From Spisula solida (taxonomy: Eukaryota; Mollusca; Bivalvia; Venerida; Mactridae), in NCBI GenBank assembly GCA_947247005.1, contig OX365946.1, forward strand, positions 7,882,453-7,946,452: a stretch of DNA of 64,000 bases, in the 5' to 3' direction. Below the pieces are notes generated by a model. It saw only the letters and a list, made by a program, of their open reading frames with translations, was not told the DNA's origin and did no database searches. The position numbers and the translations under genes were made by a program. This document shows positions 12,689 to 25,215 of this stretch, one piece after another. Numbering within the stretch: the first letter of the stretch is position 1; each line of letters starts with the position of its first letter.

Positions 12689-13239
12689 TTATTGCACAAT
12701 GGCAGATAAACTTGTAATTCTAACATACCCTGTACCTAAATAGTACAGTACATTGTCATTGTCAGCTGAAAACGGATTACAGAGATAGATGTTGCTTATA
12801 AGTACACATACTAGACATTTTCTAAAATAACTTTTGCCGGATTATTACAGAAAAAAGATGATATCCATGAGGGCTACCAGACATCTGTGATATCATCTGG
12901 TCTTTTAAGAATTGCCGCGATATCGGAAAAAAGGCTTGTTCCAAAAGGCTTTTCACAAATGGCCCTATATCAGAACATGTCAATTGACAAGTGCCTGTTG
13001 GTGAAAAGTGTTAAACTATTGAAATAAGTATGACCAAGCTTAACTATGGCCTGAAGATGAATTCCTAGATATTAATAGAGCTATGGGCTCGTTTGCTAGC
13101 CAAACTGTGGCGAGAAGGCATTCGTGATAATGGATTAAACAGCAAGCAATTACGAGAAAGTAGTTATAGTAGCATGACAATTCCATGTGTTTCAATAGCG
13201 AAAGTATTATGGCTTGGTTTGCATTTACATGTACAACAG
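12689..13239. other. no gene; one short palindrome
   Basis: A GATGATATC/GATATCATC pair at about 12857-12897 could form a small hairpin. Otherwise unremarkable. Confidence 0.4.
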
Positions 13240-13810
13240 GTAACTTCTACGGTAAATGTTCCCAAGATTGTCGTTGAATGGGAAATATTTATCAAGTTGC
13301 AACGAAACATGAATAATCGAAATCCTGTATAGCATCTTCCTTGTGCATGTGCCATCCCCTAGTATGTTGCTCTTGGTTAAGCAATTTCATTTGGTATTGT
13401 TAATTGTTTTCTCCTTAACTTGCATTATACTCTTAGTTCATAGGATTCGGTATTATCAATTGTTTTTCGACTGACCTTGAGTGATGATCTGGGTTAATTC
13501 AATTAGGGTCTGTTAATTGCGTCCCCTTTACCTTGCATGGTGCTCTTATTTTTTGATTTGGTAATGTTAATTGCTTTCGACTTGCCTTTTATGGTGTTCT
13601 TTGTTAACTTCATTCGGTAGGTACTGCTTTCTACTAGTTTTGCATGTTGCTCTTGATTAATTTAATTCAATGTTGTTAATTGCTGTCCACTGTGTGCTGA
13701 TCCTTGTACATTCGTCTAGACTCGCTTTAAACCGATTTCCTGACGTTGGTATATTTTCCTCTGTATGGGTTCAGTTCTATTAAGTACTGTCTGGTCAGTC
13801 ATGATATATT
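13240..13810 (-). repeat. dispersed repeat copy B with ~55-60 bp minisatellite
   Basis: Reverse-complement partner of 471-1310. The minisatellite here (about 13370-13710) has about six diverged units around GTTAATTGC, against about three in copy A. At about 13722 it reads through the point where copy A carries the 363 bp hAT-like insertion, so it serves as the empty site. Confidence 0.7.
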
Positions 13811-14949
13811 CCTTATTGCGTCAAACGCATTTATTTATCAAATCTCCCGACAAAGAACACTAGGGATTAACTCATAATGTGTTACGTGTCCAGCCGTTCA
13901 TGTCAAACACAATGATGTAGGTTTCTATGCAATATGAAGGCGGACCAATGTCCACGGCAATTGTTATGAACATTTCCTTTTAGGACTTGGCATTATACAA
14001 TTTATATCCACGCATTATTAGGTTTCGCCATGGGTAATTGCTTACTTCCTTGTGCGTTGGTTTTGAACGTGGTTTCTGCTGACTATACGTCACTAGTAGT
14101 GACCCTCTAGTAATGTAACGACGTTAAAATCATGAAATAAATCAGTTTAGATAATTATGATAAAATGGTAGTATAAATCTCATAATATAATTTAGACACG
14201 TTTTTATTCCATGATATATTATAAATATTAACAAGCCATATACCAACTACAAGGTGTCGAAAACAAGTTTACAGTTTCAACGTCTATTAATAAAATCACT
14301 GCGTTCTAATATCACAATGAAAACATCTTAAAACAATAGGTGCACGTATTTTTTCTGGTACTGGTTTTAAGACATTCACTCGGATACTTTTAATAGAAAA
14401 TGCCTAATTTTATCCTTTACGTCTTTTCAATAATTTGTGACTTCTTAAGACGTCTGCCTCTCGACAGTTCCCTTCTTGGACTGTTTCATTAATAGCGAAT
14501 TTTCAGGCGCGGAGCGCCCGAATAAATTTCGCTTAAAGTCAATATGTCACGTGGTTTGGTCAGAGTTTGAATTCACTAATGGATCTGAAAATTTGTGTTA
14601 CAGTTTCGAAGTGACAGAAAGATACTGCAAAATGGCCGCCAATAGAGTAATAAAAATGACCTAAAATGCGTTATTCTATAGCTCATAAATTTTCCTTTAT
14701 ATTTTAATGTTTAAAAATATTCCAAAAAAACTCTAGTAGGCCCATATATAACACACTTTAATAAGGGAGATAAATACTATGTTGCTTCGTATAGCACTTT
14801 GATCGACCGCCATCTTGGAACGCGTCGAACGCTTCGAAAACAGAGAGAAAACACAGAATATGACAGCCTGCATAGAATCAGTTATTAATCAACTGATTAC
14901 CACATGAAAGCACTTGTTCTAAACAAGGAAAGTCGTATTATTTTACACA
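13811..14949. other. no gene; one small hairpin
   Basis: A 38 bp imperfect hairpin (GCGAA...GCGCGGAGCGC...TTCGC) lies at about 14498-14534. The rest shows nothing I can name. Confidence 0.4.
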
Positions 14950-15375
14950 TAATCAACGTAGTTATACAGTGAAACGAAAGCAGGTTCGTATCGTTCGTAT
15001 CGTTCGTTTCGTCCTTCGTTACTTCGTACCCAAAAATGTCACAAATTTTCAACTGACTGTACATTTATGAATCATATGATCAGCAATCATTCTGTACTGG
15101 ATGATCATGTTACTAGTAATAAAGGACGTCTGACAAGTGTCTACTGCTGTGTTTCAATACTGACATGTAGTCCAAGGTCTTTGACGAGGATTTTTCCATT
15201 TCATTAAAAGGTCGACACGTCAGTGTAAATAAAAGACCATTTAATTATGGTATCCAGAACTAACTGACATGTAGCTATGAGAATTTATAAAAATGAAGCA
15301 TTTAATATTTAAGATAAAATTCGCTAAAATAGGCTGTGCCTTAGTTCATGTTAGTATTGATTATATTCCCACATA
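14950..15375 (+). repeat. dispersed repeat, copy 1 (copy 2 at 41530-41900)
   Basis: It opens with a short tandem of TTCGTATCG, then ACTTCGTACCCAA, and ends CGCTAAAATAGGCTG...CTTAGTTCAT. The same blocks in the same order and orientation occur at 41530-41900, more diverged and with a hairpin insertion. Family unknown. Confidence 0.6.
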
Positions 15376-15644
15376 TATCTAAACAGATATCTTCTTTAGT
15401 TCGCTTTTGATGTTTCTCAGGAGCACCCACGAGTCCGTCGACTTCAGGTAATGCACTAGTGATAAAGCCTTACAAAACGATTACTCAACTCACCAGCTAC
15501 ATGACTTTGTTACCAAAACTGCATTCCTAAACCAGCAGTCGATCTAGTTGTTTAAATGATTTAATGATCATGCTCATTGAAAAATAAGGTGTTGAATGAG
15601 TTACACGAAACAAAACTGTTGGTTACAAAATACTTTCCAGCAAA

Positions 15645-15873
15645 TGGCATTGCGGTGTGCCAAGGCCCGAGTACAGTCTGGATCTAAATCCTTATGACTT
15701 ATTTCTATGGTGCTATCTTAAATCACTAGTGTACAGCCCCAAGTCAACGGAAATATGTAAATGACTGTATGCTGTCGGGAAACATCCCACGTAAACTTAA
15801 GAAGATCATTTTGGATTCCTCTGCAAATGTAATCGATAGTTTCCATGAACGAGTCCAAGAAGGGAAACGTTAG
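15645..15873 (+). pseudogene. Tc1/mariner-superfamily transposase C-terminus, decayed
   Basis: The translation runs WHCGVPRPEYSLDLNPYDLF then LWCYLKSLVYSPKSTE, matching the C-terminal transposase block W-PRSPDLNP-D-FLWGYLK--VY that carries the last catalytic Asp. After stops and a net frame change it resumes as ANVIDSFHERVQEGKR and a stop, matching the family's terminal NVIDSFHERVQEC segment. The earlier catalytic Asp residues and the DNA-binding domain are not visible upstream, and I found no matching TIRs, so this is a truncated fossil. Confidence 0.88.
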
Positions 15874-16650
15874 AAGGACAGTCTTCTTGATAACGTCAAA
15901 AATACTAAAAAAACGTCACGGACAAATAACATGGTAATAATTTAGTAAATGAACGTTTGTCTTAGTTACAATCTTAAAACTGGTTCCAGAAAAGACTTAC
16001 ATCTGTTGTCTAAACATGTGCTAGTAATCATCGTGATAGTAGAATGTAATACTTCATAAATATATATTGAAACAGTAATCACATTTTTGTACACCTCGAA
16101 CATCTTATTGTAATAACTAATATTACTTCAAGAGTTCAATGTCTTATATTCCTTGTAATAACACCTAAATTCTGTAAAATGACATAAGACGTTGTGAAAT
16201 GTGTGGCAACTCATCCATTCGTAAGAAAAAATATAATATCGAATTTTCGTTAATATGAATAATTTAAATGTGTGTCATGACTTAAGTATTAGTTTTGATA
16301 TACAGAACACATAACATATTGTGTGAATAGAATACATACGTATCATGTTGCGACACATTGATTCATTTCAAGAATTAGTAATTCGCTATATTGTCATTGC
16401 CAGTACGTCAGTAAATGATTAAGTGTGGCTCCTAATTTAGAATAGCTTTAAGTAGAAATAGTCTAGACATAACTTAATGTATAAGTATATAATACGGTAT
16501 AACATACACCAAGGATCACCTTTCGTTTAAATCGTTGTCTTTAAATGTGAACCATCAAATGTAAGTAACTACACCAATGGTACATTTGTCTGATATTTTG
16601 GGTTCCACTTACCGGTATATAACTTTTATGACTTGTACTACCCATCTTGT
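15874..16650. other. no recognisable feature
   Basis: AT-rich DNA without motif, array or inverted repeat that I can support. Confidence 0.4.
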
Positions 16651-16716
16651 GTGTGCGTTTCCTTGTGGCTTGCATGCTCTGCTGCTTCTGTTGAGTACTG
16701 TCTTCCCTGTCTGCAC
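16651..16716 (+). repeat. dispersed ~60 bp repeat family, member
   Basis: The core reads CTCTGCTGCTTCTGTTGAG followed by TACTGTCTTCCCTGTCTG. Related cores occur at 17351-17425 (-), 21766-21838 (-), 26111-26160 (-), 42420-42490 (+), 57461-57525 (-) and 60785-60880 (+). Orientation varies, as expected of a retroposed or mobile family. It may be a short conserved part of a longer unrecognised element. Confidence 0.6.
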
Positions 16717-17350
16717 TTTTATTATGTTTTTGAATGTGTATATGTTCTCTTCGTCTGACTTGCATTATATTACAGCACAACCTCTTCAGAACGGCCTGTA
16801 GAGCAACAGTCTATCTCTAAAGCAAAACAATCATTTGTTTGCATCCAGCGGGATTTCCCATCAGGTTTTTTGGTAATCTGGCAGCAGAAAACAATACTAA
16901 GGCATTTGTTTGCTCAACAGACACTATAGCCTCTGGCTGCCAGACGGCACCACATAGGAGACCGAGCGAACACATAATCAACAAAGAGTGTTTTCCGATC
17001 TAGGAGACGATTTGCACAGATATGTCCTTTAAATATTTAAAATAGTTTTACACTCGTCTTTTATTTGCTATTTATATTTTAATTCAACATATTGACACGT
17101 TGGCGCGTTACGACGTCGCGTTAACGTACAATGACGTCGCGTTAAAAGATGGGACGTCATTTCCGACGTCGCCATATTTTTTCACGTTGGATTATGTTGA
17201 AAAAGATATGTATTTTTTCAATAATTTTCATGATTCGAATCATGCCGAAACGTTATTAAAAGAGTGGAGCTCTATTTGTTTTTCATATTGCAAAAATAGA
17301 TTAAACAAGATTGGTTCTCAAGTCTTGAGCAACAAAAAGATTATATTAAT

Positions 17351-17425
17351 TCAGACAGGGAAGGCAGCACTCAACTTAAACAGCCGAGCACAGAAAACAT
17401 TAAAAGCACACAAAGCACATTGCCT
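17351..17425 (-). repeat. dispersed ~60 bp repeat family, member
   Basis: On the minus strand: TGTGCTCGGCTG...GTTGAGTGCTGCCTTCCCTGTC. It forms the 3' part of a 17100-17483 open frame, which is one reason not to call that frame a gene. Confidence 0.6.
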
Positions 17426-17572
17426 AACTGAACCAACCGAGCACAGGAACATAAAACACATACAAGGCACTATGCCCAACTAAAAAGCAAAGATCCGCCA
17501 AAGTCCAAGCTGTCGAAAAGTAAAATAAATTATTACTAGCTAAATGACCCAGTTTCTACAGCAAAACGACTA

Positions 17573-20342
17573 TACAGTCGTTCTCAATAAGCGGGTGCAC
17601 ATCAGTGGTTTAACAAAGTGAATGTTCAATGTGTTCGTTAAGCTTTATTATATAAATACTTTTAAACTTACAAACTTCGACAGCCAGAAAAACACAGTGG
17701 CTGTATCAAGAGAACATTATGTTACATTGGTACGAGTGTTTGAAAATAGCTATTATGATTATATATATTTCAATTTGAAATGTTCGTTATATGACATCTC
17801 CTGTCGTCAAACTAGTTTAAAGATCATGCGTTGCTATTAATTACGGAACAATACTTATTTTAAGCTGGTGTTACATCAGACGTCTTTTCTGCACAATAGG
17901 ACTTTGGCAGGAAGCTTTATTAACCAAAAAATCATGCAACAAACTTTGCTCTTGATACAACGGCTTAAACTTGGTGAAATGTTAAAGGATATTAAATGTT
18001 TCAATGTCCATTGCTTTGTTCTCGAATACAATTAACATGACTAAAACGTTGGTGAAAAACAAGAGATATTTAAAATAAGTACGGATGGTAAGTTATGTGA
18101 AACATTTGGCTCATTATAGATTTACTCAAGTTTTTTAAGATGTGGAACAAAGTAACGAACATTTCGTATCAGGTATAGTAATATATGCACCTTGTTGAAC
18201 GCGATTGAAATTAAATACATTAACAGTGAGAAAACTAGTTTTTAAGCACACAATTGGCCTTCAGAGCACAAACACAATAGTTTAGCTTTACTTGATCTAT
18301 AAATAGAAATTTCAAGGCCTCATATTGTCGGACAGTCTCTATTACCACACATCTAGCAAATTATGATGACTTCATAAATAATTACTCCTTAGCTAGTGGT
18401 CCGTAAAATAAGAACATGTATGACATTGTTTTATGAGATAATTAAATTATCAATATAATTGCTACAGTTTTGTTATATATGTTACAGTGATAACTAATTT
18501 TTAAGTCTGAAGTTATACATTTGAAATGTCCGTTACCATTCTTTTAGTAGATATATTTTGCGATGTATATGCAAACAAACAGTATATCCGGTATTCCTAA
18601 CTGTATTACTTAGATCTAATATACGTTCGTATCTTATAATATCTACTTCACTGTTAGCATTGGCTTCTGTGATATGGTATCGCAATCAAAGCCACATTAT
18701 AGTAACGAACATTTCGTTGCATTTTTATACAAAAATGTACTCCACGTATTACTGTTCGCCTAGTCTCTTATAAAGCGGTTCAAGTTAAATCTCCTTTATG
18801 TCCTGATCAAAGAGTGTGCATAGTCTATTTTTACGTTTAACTTAGAAATGGCGCTTCTATTGTTTAATTATGTCTGAGCATTTGATTTAGATAAAGCCTA
18901 GGCGAATGTGCCACCGTGAAATGTTCGTTACATAGCTTTAGAGAAAAAAAACCACGACAACAACACTGAACGACGTTATTGTTCTACAAAATCATTCGAA
19001 TACATCGTTTTATCGTATTCGAGGAACTCAAATGTATGACTATGTTAATTACATTTAGATGTACCCATTTAAAGCAATTTAACCTTGCATGTAATTTTGT
19101 ATTTCAAACATTATGTTACATACATTATGCTTGCTTTCTAAATAATGAAAAACAGTAATGTTTCATGTCAAACAAGCTCGAAATGCTGTATTCAGTCAAA
19201 TGTATAGTCTAGTTTGTAGTTAAATTATGATCGGATAGATATTTCTCTGACAAAGTAGCTACATAAAAAATGAAATGTTCGTTACCTTCTGGTATTGGAC
19301 ATATCACTTTGAATAACATGCTTTTCCTGGTATCCGAGTGTATGCCCATTCGTGGCAAGTTAAACAGTGCCATAAGTGCCATATGTCCCAACCATTTCGC
19401 TTATCGTTATTGATTAAGACTATTAAGAAATGACAGTTACTCGGTGTGTTAATATGTCTACCTTGCGTCTTTACGACATAATAACCCTATCACCGGCAGT
19501 ATAACCCGCATGAATTACGGCAGTATATCATCAGAATGAAATGTAAAGCCTTTAAAATGAGCATTGAATCAACTATCGGATTTTATAACTGATTTAGTGT
19601 GTACATGGTAACGAATATTTCAAGTCACGAACATATCAAAAATAGTGCATGATGTACAATTATGAAAGCCCTTTAAGTTCGATTAGTTTGACTTTTAAAT
19701 ATTTTAAACAGCATAAGGAATGCTAATATTTACAATGTTAACAAGGCTATTGCTGGACTGCATAATTATGTGTTTAAAGTCCGGTAACGAACATTTCTGT
19801 TTGATATGGAATTCTCCAGTCTACGATGGATGGAGCAACATATGATAAAAACTGTTTTCTCTCTATGATTGACGTTTTGCATATGTGTTAAATGATGTTA
19901 AGACAAGTAAAACAGGTTATAAAACCTCATAAGATTGTACAACATACTTAACGTAAAGTATCGAACATGTCGCTGAAATTGGCGACATCGACTTTTCAAC
20001 ATTTAAACGTCAGTATGAGACTTATTTCTCGATATATTTATGACAAAATCTAGCAAAACGGTTGCACCAACGAGGACAATCGATATAAGCCCTAAGTTTT
20101 CATATTAATCTCGTCTGTAAGAATTAAACGTGTGGTAAAGTTTAGTCTTTTGCATTAACGACAGTCACGAACCTGTCATTTCAGCATATATAACGTCACT
20201 TTTTTCAGTACTAATAAAAGCTACAGCAATTTTCTTCGTACACATAGTAGACAGATATTATGCATATCATATGCACATAATAGCAGTTCTGGAAAATGTA
20301 TCCGGCGACACTATTTGCACCCGCTTATTGAGCATGACTGTA
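17573..20342. mobile_element. 2.77 kb TA-flanked TIR element filled with a repeated 14 bp motif
   Basis: The left tip TACAGTCGTTCTCAATAAGC and right tip (inward) TACAGTCATGCTCAATAAGC continue as GGGTGCA and stay similar over about 35 bp. TA flanks both ends (17571-17572 and 20343-20344), so it is Tc1/mariner-like by insertion signature. No transposase frame is seen. Its interior carries eleven copies of GTAACGAACATTTC or variants in both orientations, a pattern known for subterminal transposase-binding motifs in several DNA transposon groups but here spread across the body. Confidence 0.85.
17777..20177. repeat. array of dispersed GTAACGAACATTTC motifs
   Basis: Plus orientation: 18152, 18702, 19608 (one mismatch), 19624 (variant GTCACGAACATATC), 19784, 19958 (GTATCGAACATGTC) and 20164 (GTCACGAACCTGTC). 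Minus orientation: 17777 (last base altered), 18523 (one mismatch), 18918 and 19272. Many neighbouring gaps are about 175-215 bp or roughly double that. The sequence between motifs is not conserved, so this is not an ordinary satellite: the motif itself has been kept or copied. Confidence 0.85.
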
Positions 20343-20344
20343 TA

Positions 20345-21285
20345 ATGCCTAGTTTTAGCTGTCAGAAATCCTAAAACGAAGAAGTGCCCAACACGCTGCT
20401 GTTACGTAGTCCTGATGTTGGAAACAACACAACTCTCGTGTTCGTATAGTGGACTTAATGTCATTCATATAGTTGTTTAACTGTCGCTATTGGGCTCTTG
20501 ACTCCCAAACTCAACTGACTCTACTAAACTCAAATCCCCAGTAACATGGTGTATGCTATATTTACTATCCTAGCCATATATTAAATAAGCCTTTTCCTGA
20601 TATAGTGCACATGTGTGCCAAAGGCAGTTTAAAGTATATTGAAATATATTACTATCCAGTTATTTATAATTATTATAAGTTGCCTCTATCGGAAGTGGGA
20701 CGTGAAATTCAGTCTACCAAATCATTATTCTGTATCTGGTCTGTCAAAAAAATAGGCCATAGCCAATGCAAAACTACAACAACAACAGTTGTGTGTTTTA
20801 CATGTAAAAGTCAATGGGGTTTTAATCGTCTTTTACCAGAGCAACAACCTCTGTGAACAACCAAACCTTGTGTTTCCCAAAGGGTGTTGGTCTACAGAGG
20901 TAGTACTGTACTATCTATTTATTTATTGAAAACGAACATGCACGGATGCACAGTACTAGTATGTAAATGACACGTGGTGTATGATATGCAGGGTTCGATG
21001 CTTTTTTCTTTTTTGGATTATGTCATAACCCGTTTTTATCAAACAAAATGTAGTATATAGCATGTATAGGTTTAGATAATTATGATAGTTGTACAAAGCT
21101 AACAATGAACAAAAGTCATGTGTACTTCTACAAGATGTTAAATGAAATTAATTCGGTAGACTATACGTGCATTAGTATTTTCGTTTAGTACCAAACATTT
21201 CATAGACTTTTACTTATGATTGTAGAATTTAGATCTGTCTGTATGAATGCATATAACACATAAGATTATTAGATAATTATAATGT
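20345..21285. other. no recognisable feature
   Basis: AT-rich DNA between the motif-rich element and the P450 fossil. Nothing supportable on either strand. Confidence 0.4.
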
Positions 21286-21987
21286 TCAAATATTCATCTT
21301 TGCATGAGCCTCATCAACGTTGCTGTGGGGTTCCAATCCGACAGAGAACACTTGGAAACACATATCAACATCTAGGACATTATCTTTGCTGATAAAACGA
21401 TCTGGTCGGAAACATTCGGGATCTCCTTAATAGTCCTTGTCGTGGTGCACATAATGTAGATTCAATAGGAAAAATGTTCCTTCGTCAATTTGAAGTCTCC
21501 TATCTTGGCATCCATTACTACATGATGCGGAGAAGCAAACTGCATCTGCGTCTCTATTCGGCTCACCTCTAGATAAACAACCTCTGTAAAAAGATTCTTC
21601 TGATCATTATTCAATTATACCTTTCGCCCTATGACCACCTCATCGATTTCTTGTTGCATCATTTTCCTCTGCACGCCATGATTGGCTGTCGTGTGAAGCA
21701 GCATGTAAGTATATAATCTGTAAAAACAACCAGTTTAGTATTTCCAAACAATATACTGCAAAAAGATCAAACTCGGACAGGGAAGGCAGCACCAAACGGA
21801 AATAACAGGGCATGGAAGGCAAATGCAGAAAAGTGCACAAATTTCAAGCTCTGCTTAAAACTGCCCCATACGTTGAAAATATCGAATAATGAGATTTGCA
21901 TGACATTTGATTGATTAGAACTACATTGTATTATTGTTGACGAATTTAGGCTTAAAATAAGATCAAACACCATTTCTAGCAAGTCAT
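21286..21987 (-). pseudogene. cytochrome P450 (CYP2-clan-like) pseudogene fragment
   Basis: Minus-strand pieces fall in P450 order. Just inside a CCAG acceptor-like site, DLLEMVFDLILSLNSST resembles the I-helix region (FDL...AGT-T). After about 190 bp of unrelated DNA come LYTYMLLH, VQRKMMQQEIDEVV, DQKNLFTEVVYLEVSRIETQ (K helix, ExxR as EVSR), SPHHVVMDAKIGDFKL, then NLHYVHHDKDY-stop-GDPE and CFRPDRFISKDN (the PERF-type motif), and FQVFSVG...DEAHAKMNI. The heme loop is spoiled: a 6 bp excess and no Cys where FSxGxRxCxGE should have its thiolate ligand. Other lesions are a stop after GRKV, a TAA in place of Trp before GDPE, and a frameshift after KLTKE. A functional P450 would be an ER membrane monooxygenase of about 500 residues; this keeps roughly the last 200. 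Parts that are often on separate exons are contiguous, which could mean a processed copy or simply molluscan intron structure. Confidence 0.88.
21766..21838 (-). repeat. dispersed ~60 bp repeat inside the P450 fossil
   Basis: On the minus strand it reads TTTGGTGCTGCCTTCCCTGT, flanked by CTTTTCTGCATTTGC. It lies between the P450 I-helix piece and the LYTYMLLH piece. Either it inserted into the gene or it sits in a former intron. Confidence 0.6.
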
Positions 21988-24472
21988 CTGGAATAATTAT
22001 TTGTGAAATGAATTTTATAAAATGTCTAGATGCGGAAAGGAGCTGTTCTTGATGTTTTAGGCACTATCTCATTGTTTAACAACAACATTATTTGTGAAGT
22101 ATTGCGTGCCTATGCAAACACGTTTGCGTGCTCACACGATATAAGCTCCACAAAACCTATTGCCGCCGCCAGATTGTGATTATGTGTATGAATTAATTGT
22201 CTGATACACAATATATCTTACTCCGTGCATACGTATACTCACTTAATGTGAACAGCTTTATTGCAAGTTATGAAACCAGTAACTGAATGTCGGTTTTAAC
22301 CCGCAGATGAATTTCTGCCACCATCGGAATACTGTCTTCGGTGGGTATATTCCACAGAAAGGCAAAGCCCCACAATTTGTAATCTGAATAGTTCATATAA
22401 CTGAGAGAGGCTTTGTTTTTCACAATGCATTGCAAACAAACTGAGTGCATGTTGTTATATCTGCCAAATGGCCTGCTAAACTCGTTCAACATACATTGGA
22501 AGCAGTATAGTGCGCACATAAATGACGTCATTTTTCACTTTTACAACGTTATAGCGTCAATTGATAATTCTGTGCTGGCTAAGGGCTAAATATTAAAGTT
22601 TTGTTCACGCTTTCGTAACAATATTTATTGCATCGATTATTCGACACCTGTAAGTTCATCTAGAGTATGACCCAAATATAATTTGTTTTTACGCCATGCT
22701 TTCTGATAATATTTGTAAAATATTGTATAAATCGTCTCCTGAGTTGCATGATTCAATAGACAACTTACCAAGGATATTCGAATTATGAATTCAAACAGTA
22801 AGCGCTGTCCTGTTATAAGGGGGGTAGATGTATACAGCTCGCCAGTCTATATCAGCAGCGATGACCATAAATACAAATTTGTGTTGATGCAAGGCGACTT
22901 AAAAAAGAAACAGGACCAAATGCGCAAATGCACTAACTGCTTAATATAGAACGTTCCGTTGTGAAGGAAACATGTTGTTTTAAGTTTTCGAAACGAAAAA
23001 CAACAATGGAATTCGAAAACATTTGAGATTCGGATCGTAAGTGTGAACAATTTTGCAAAGCAATATGTAAATGAACATTTCAAATTTTTATGGTGGTTCC
23101 TAACCTCAAAAATAACGTTATCATAACGCCGACACTGACACCAACGCTCGGGTGTTTAGAATAACACACATATTTTTCGAACAGTGAAGCTAAAATAAGT
23201 TTTAAAAATGCTACAGGGTTAACGTGTACATGCAGTTGAAAGGAATTGAATCTATTATCAGACTCTAGCGGCTTTGTGAACACTTTGATAGGAATGGTAT
23301 TTTTCAGGTAATGTCCTATTATTAACCGTTTACCGATAACTATGGCAATACAATATCTATCATTACCACTGGAAAACGTTGACACCTTTATTGATTTTAT
23401 CAAAACATTTAATTAATTTACGATATACCACAAGTTACTCGTATTGTTTTCCATGAATAATTGATTATTGGTAGGTGGGTGAATGAAATGCAATTCTCAA
23501 GTTTTAGCCCAAACTCCCACAAATAAAACGTATAAGTCTATGCGTAGATTTGCGTAATGCAAACACATGTCATTAAGTACATGTGAGACAAGGACCGATA
23601 TGTGAAGTATTACTTGCCGATGCCAATCATAGTCTTTATTTACCAGTCAGCTTTCTGCTGTAACATGGCGGACATAGCAGTGACTTTGCCTGGAATTGAA
23701 TCCGGATCGTGACTATTCACTTTCCAAATTATTATCGGCTCGTACGATCGTGCATACTGCTTTGGTGAATAACAACGCCATAGTGTGAATCAATTTCAAA
23801 GTACACAGAAGATCAATTGAAGACAACAAAAGAAACATCTGACCGTCGACAGTAATTTCGTGTGTACGTGAATAGTGAGAGGAATCATCCGAAAATATAT
23901 ACGTGAAACCTTTAGACTGATTGTCAGCGAACTTCATATTTCTCCTTTAACTGTGCATGGGGTTTGTAAGAAGAACTATTTTGCTCTAAACACAAGTTCT
24001 CAGAATGCGAATAATGTAGTCGCAGATTGGCCGCCTTATATAAGGACGTCGACTTCTATTGTTTTGTCAACCCTTCGTCCTAGCACAATTATATTTTGTA
24101 CACCAATACAGGGATGATGCTATCTATTGTTATAAGTTTAACTAATTCGTGTATTAATTCTCATCAACATCTAGTATCAGGGTATTAAATTAACATTTCT
24201 TGTAACGTAGGCAATATAATATGACATTATTTCTAAAGTACATACTAGCGAAATTCAAAAACGCTTTAATCGAGTTTCAAGAGGTAAGTTTTTTTATTAT
24301 TTATATTTTGTTAAAGTATGTAAAATTATATCATAATACAATTTTAAAATTTTTGACGGATTAAACTTTTGCAATTGATTGAAACGTTATAAATCTTTAA
24401 AATCACAAAAAATCCAGACACGAGTTTTTCCGCTTTTATTACACGCTATTGAATTAATAATATATCGGTAAA
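21988..24472. other. no recognisable feature
   Basis: Unique-looking AT-rich DNA. I looked for upstream P450 exons on the minus strand (C-helix WxxxR, N-terminal anchor) and did not recognise any. A 107-codon frame at 23080-23403 (-) has no motif. Confidence 0.4.
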
Positions 24473-24474
24473 TA

Positions 24475-25213
24475 CACTCGGCAAAACTTATAAGTACACA
24501 CGTCGTTTTATCGTTATAACTTTTTTATTTTTTATTCTTTTTCATGAAATTTTGTGTACATGGTATTGACTATCAACGGACTGGATCAAAAAAGTTTTTT
24601 CTTCAAAATTAAATACAGCGGTTCATTGGACCATGAAAGGTCAAAAACCGTAAAATGGCCGTGAAATTGACGCGTATTTGCAAAATATTTTTATGTAAGG
24701 TAAATTTGAATTTTAGATTTATTGTCAAATTAGAAAAACACAAAATAATTCGATTTTTCAAACAACAACATGGTGTTTTTTTACTTTTAAAATTATTTTT
24801 TATTGTTATGGTCAAGGGGAGTTAACCATGTTCCAAATTGCATTTTTTATCAGAAGTTTATATTTTTAAACCTAAATTGTGCTTGTTCCTATCATTGTTT
24901 TCTTTATTACTGTGTCTGTGATAGAAACATAGACTTGAAACTGTACTGTATCAGCGCAGCGGGGCCATATGTGCATTAGCAACCTGACAATCGCCCGATG
25001 AACACACGGCATTATTGTGTTTTTTTAGATTCTGCTGTTGTCATCATTAGTTTATTCTGTTTGTGACAATTTAAACCTGATGTTATAAACATCGATTGTA
25101 TTGTAACTCTACATATCCAATCTACATATGTTGAAATTTTCAGCACGATCATGCACGCCTTGACCGAGCTATGGGCAAATAAACAAGTGTGTACTTATAA
25201 GTTTTGCCGAGTG
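24475..25213. mobile_element. 739 bp MITE with perfect 27 bp TIRs, TA-flanked
   Basis: The tips CACTCGGCAAAACTTATAAG (continuing TACACAC) at 24475-24501 and 25187-25213 are perfect inverted repeats of 27 bp, flanked by TA at 24473-24474 and 25214-25215. This is a Tc1/mariner-type insertion signature without a transposase frame. Its interior is homologous to 34.5-35.15 kb (shared blocks GAAATTTTGTGT, TTTTATGTAAGGT, GAAAAACACAAAATAA and GTCAAGGGGA in order). Confidence 0.92.
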
Positions 25214-25215
25214 TA

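Noticed and set aside
17100..17483. 127-codon plus-strand open frame as a gene
   Set aside because: It opens on TTG; the first ATG is near 17208. Its 3' part is a dispersed-repeat member, and no domain is recognisable.
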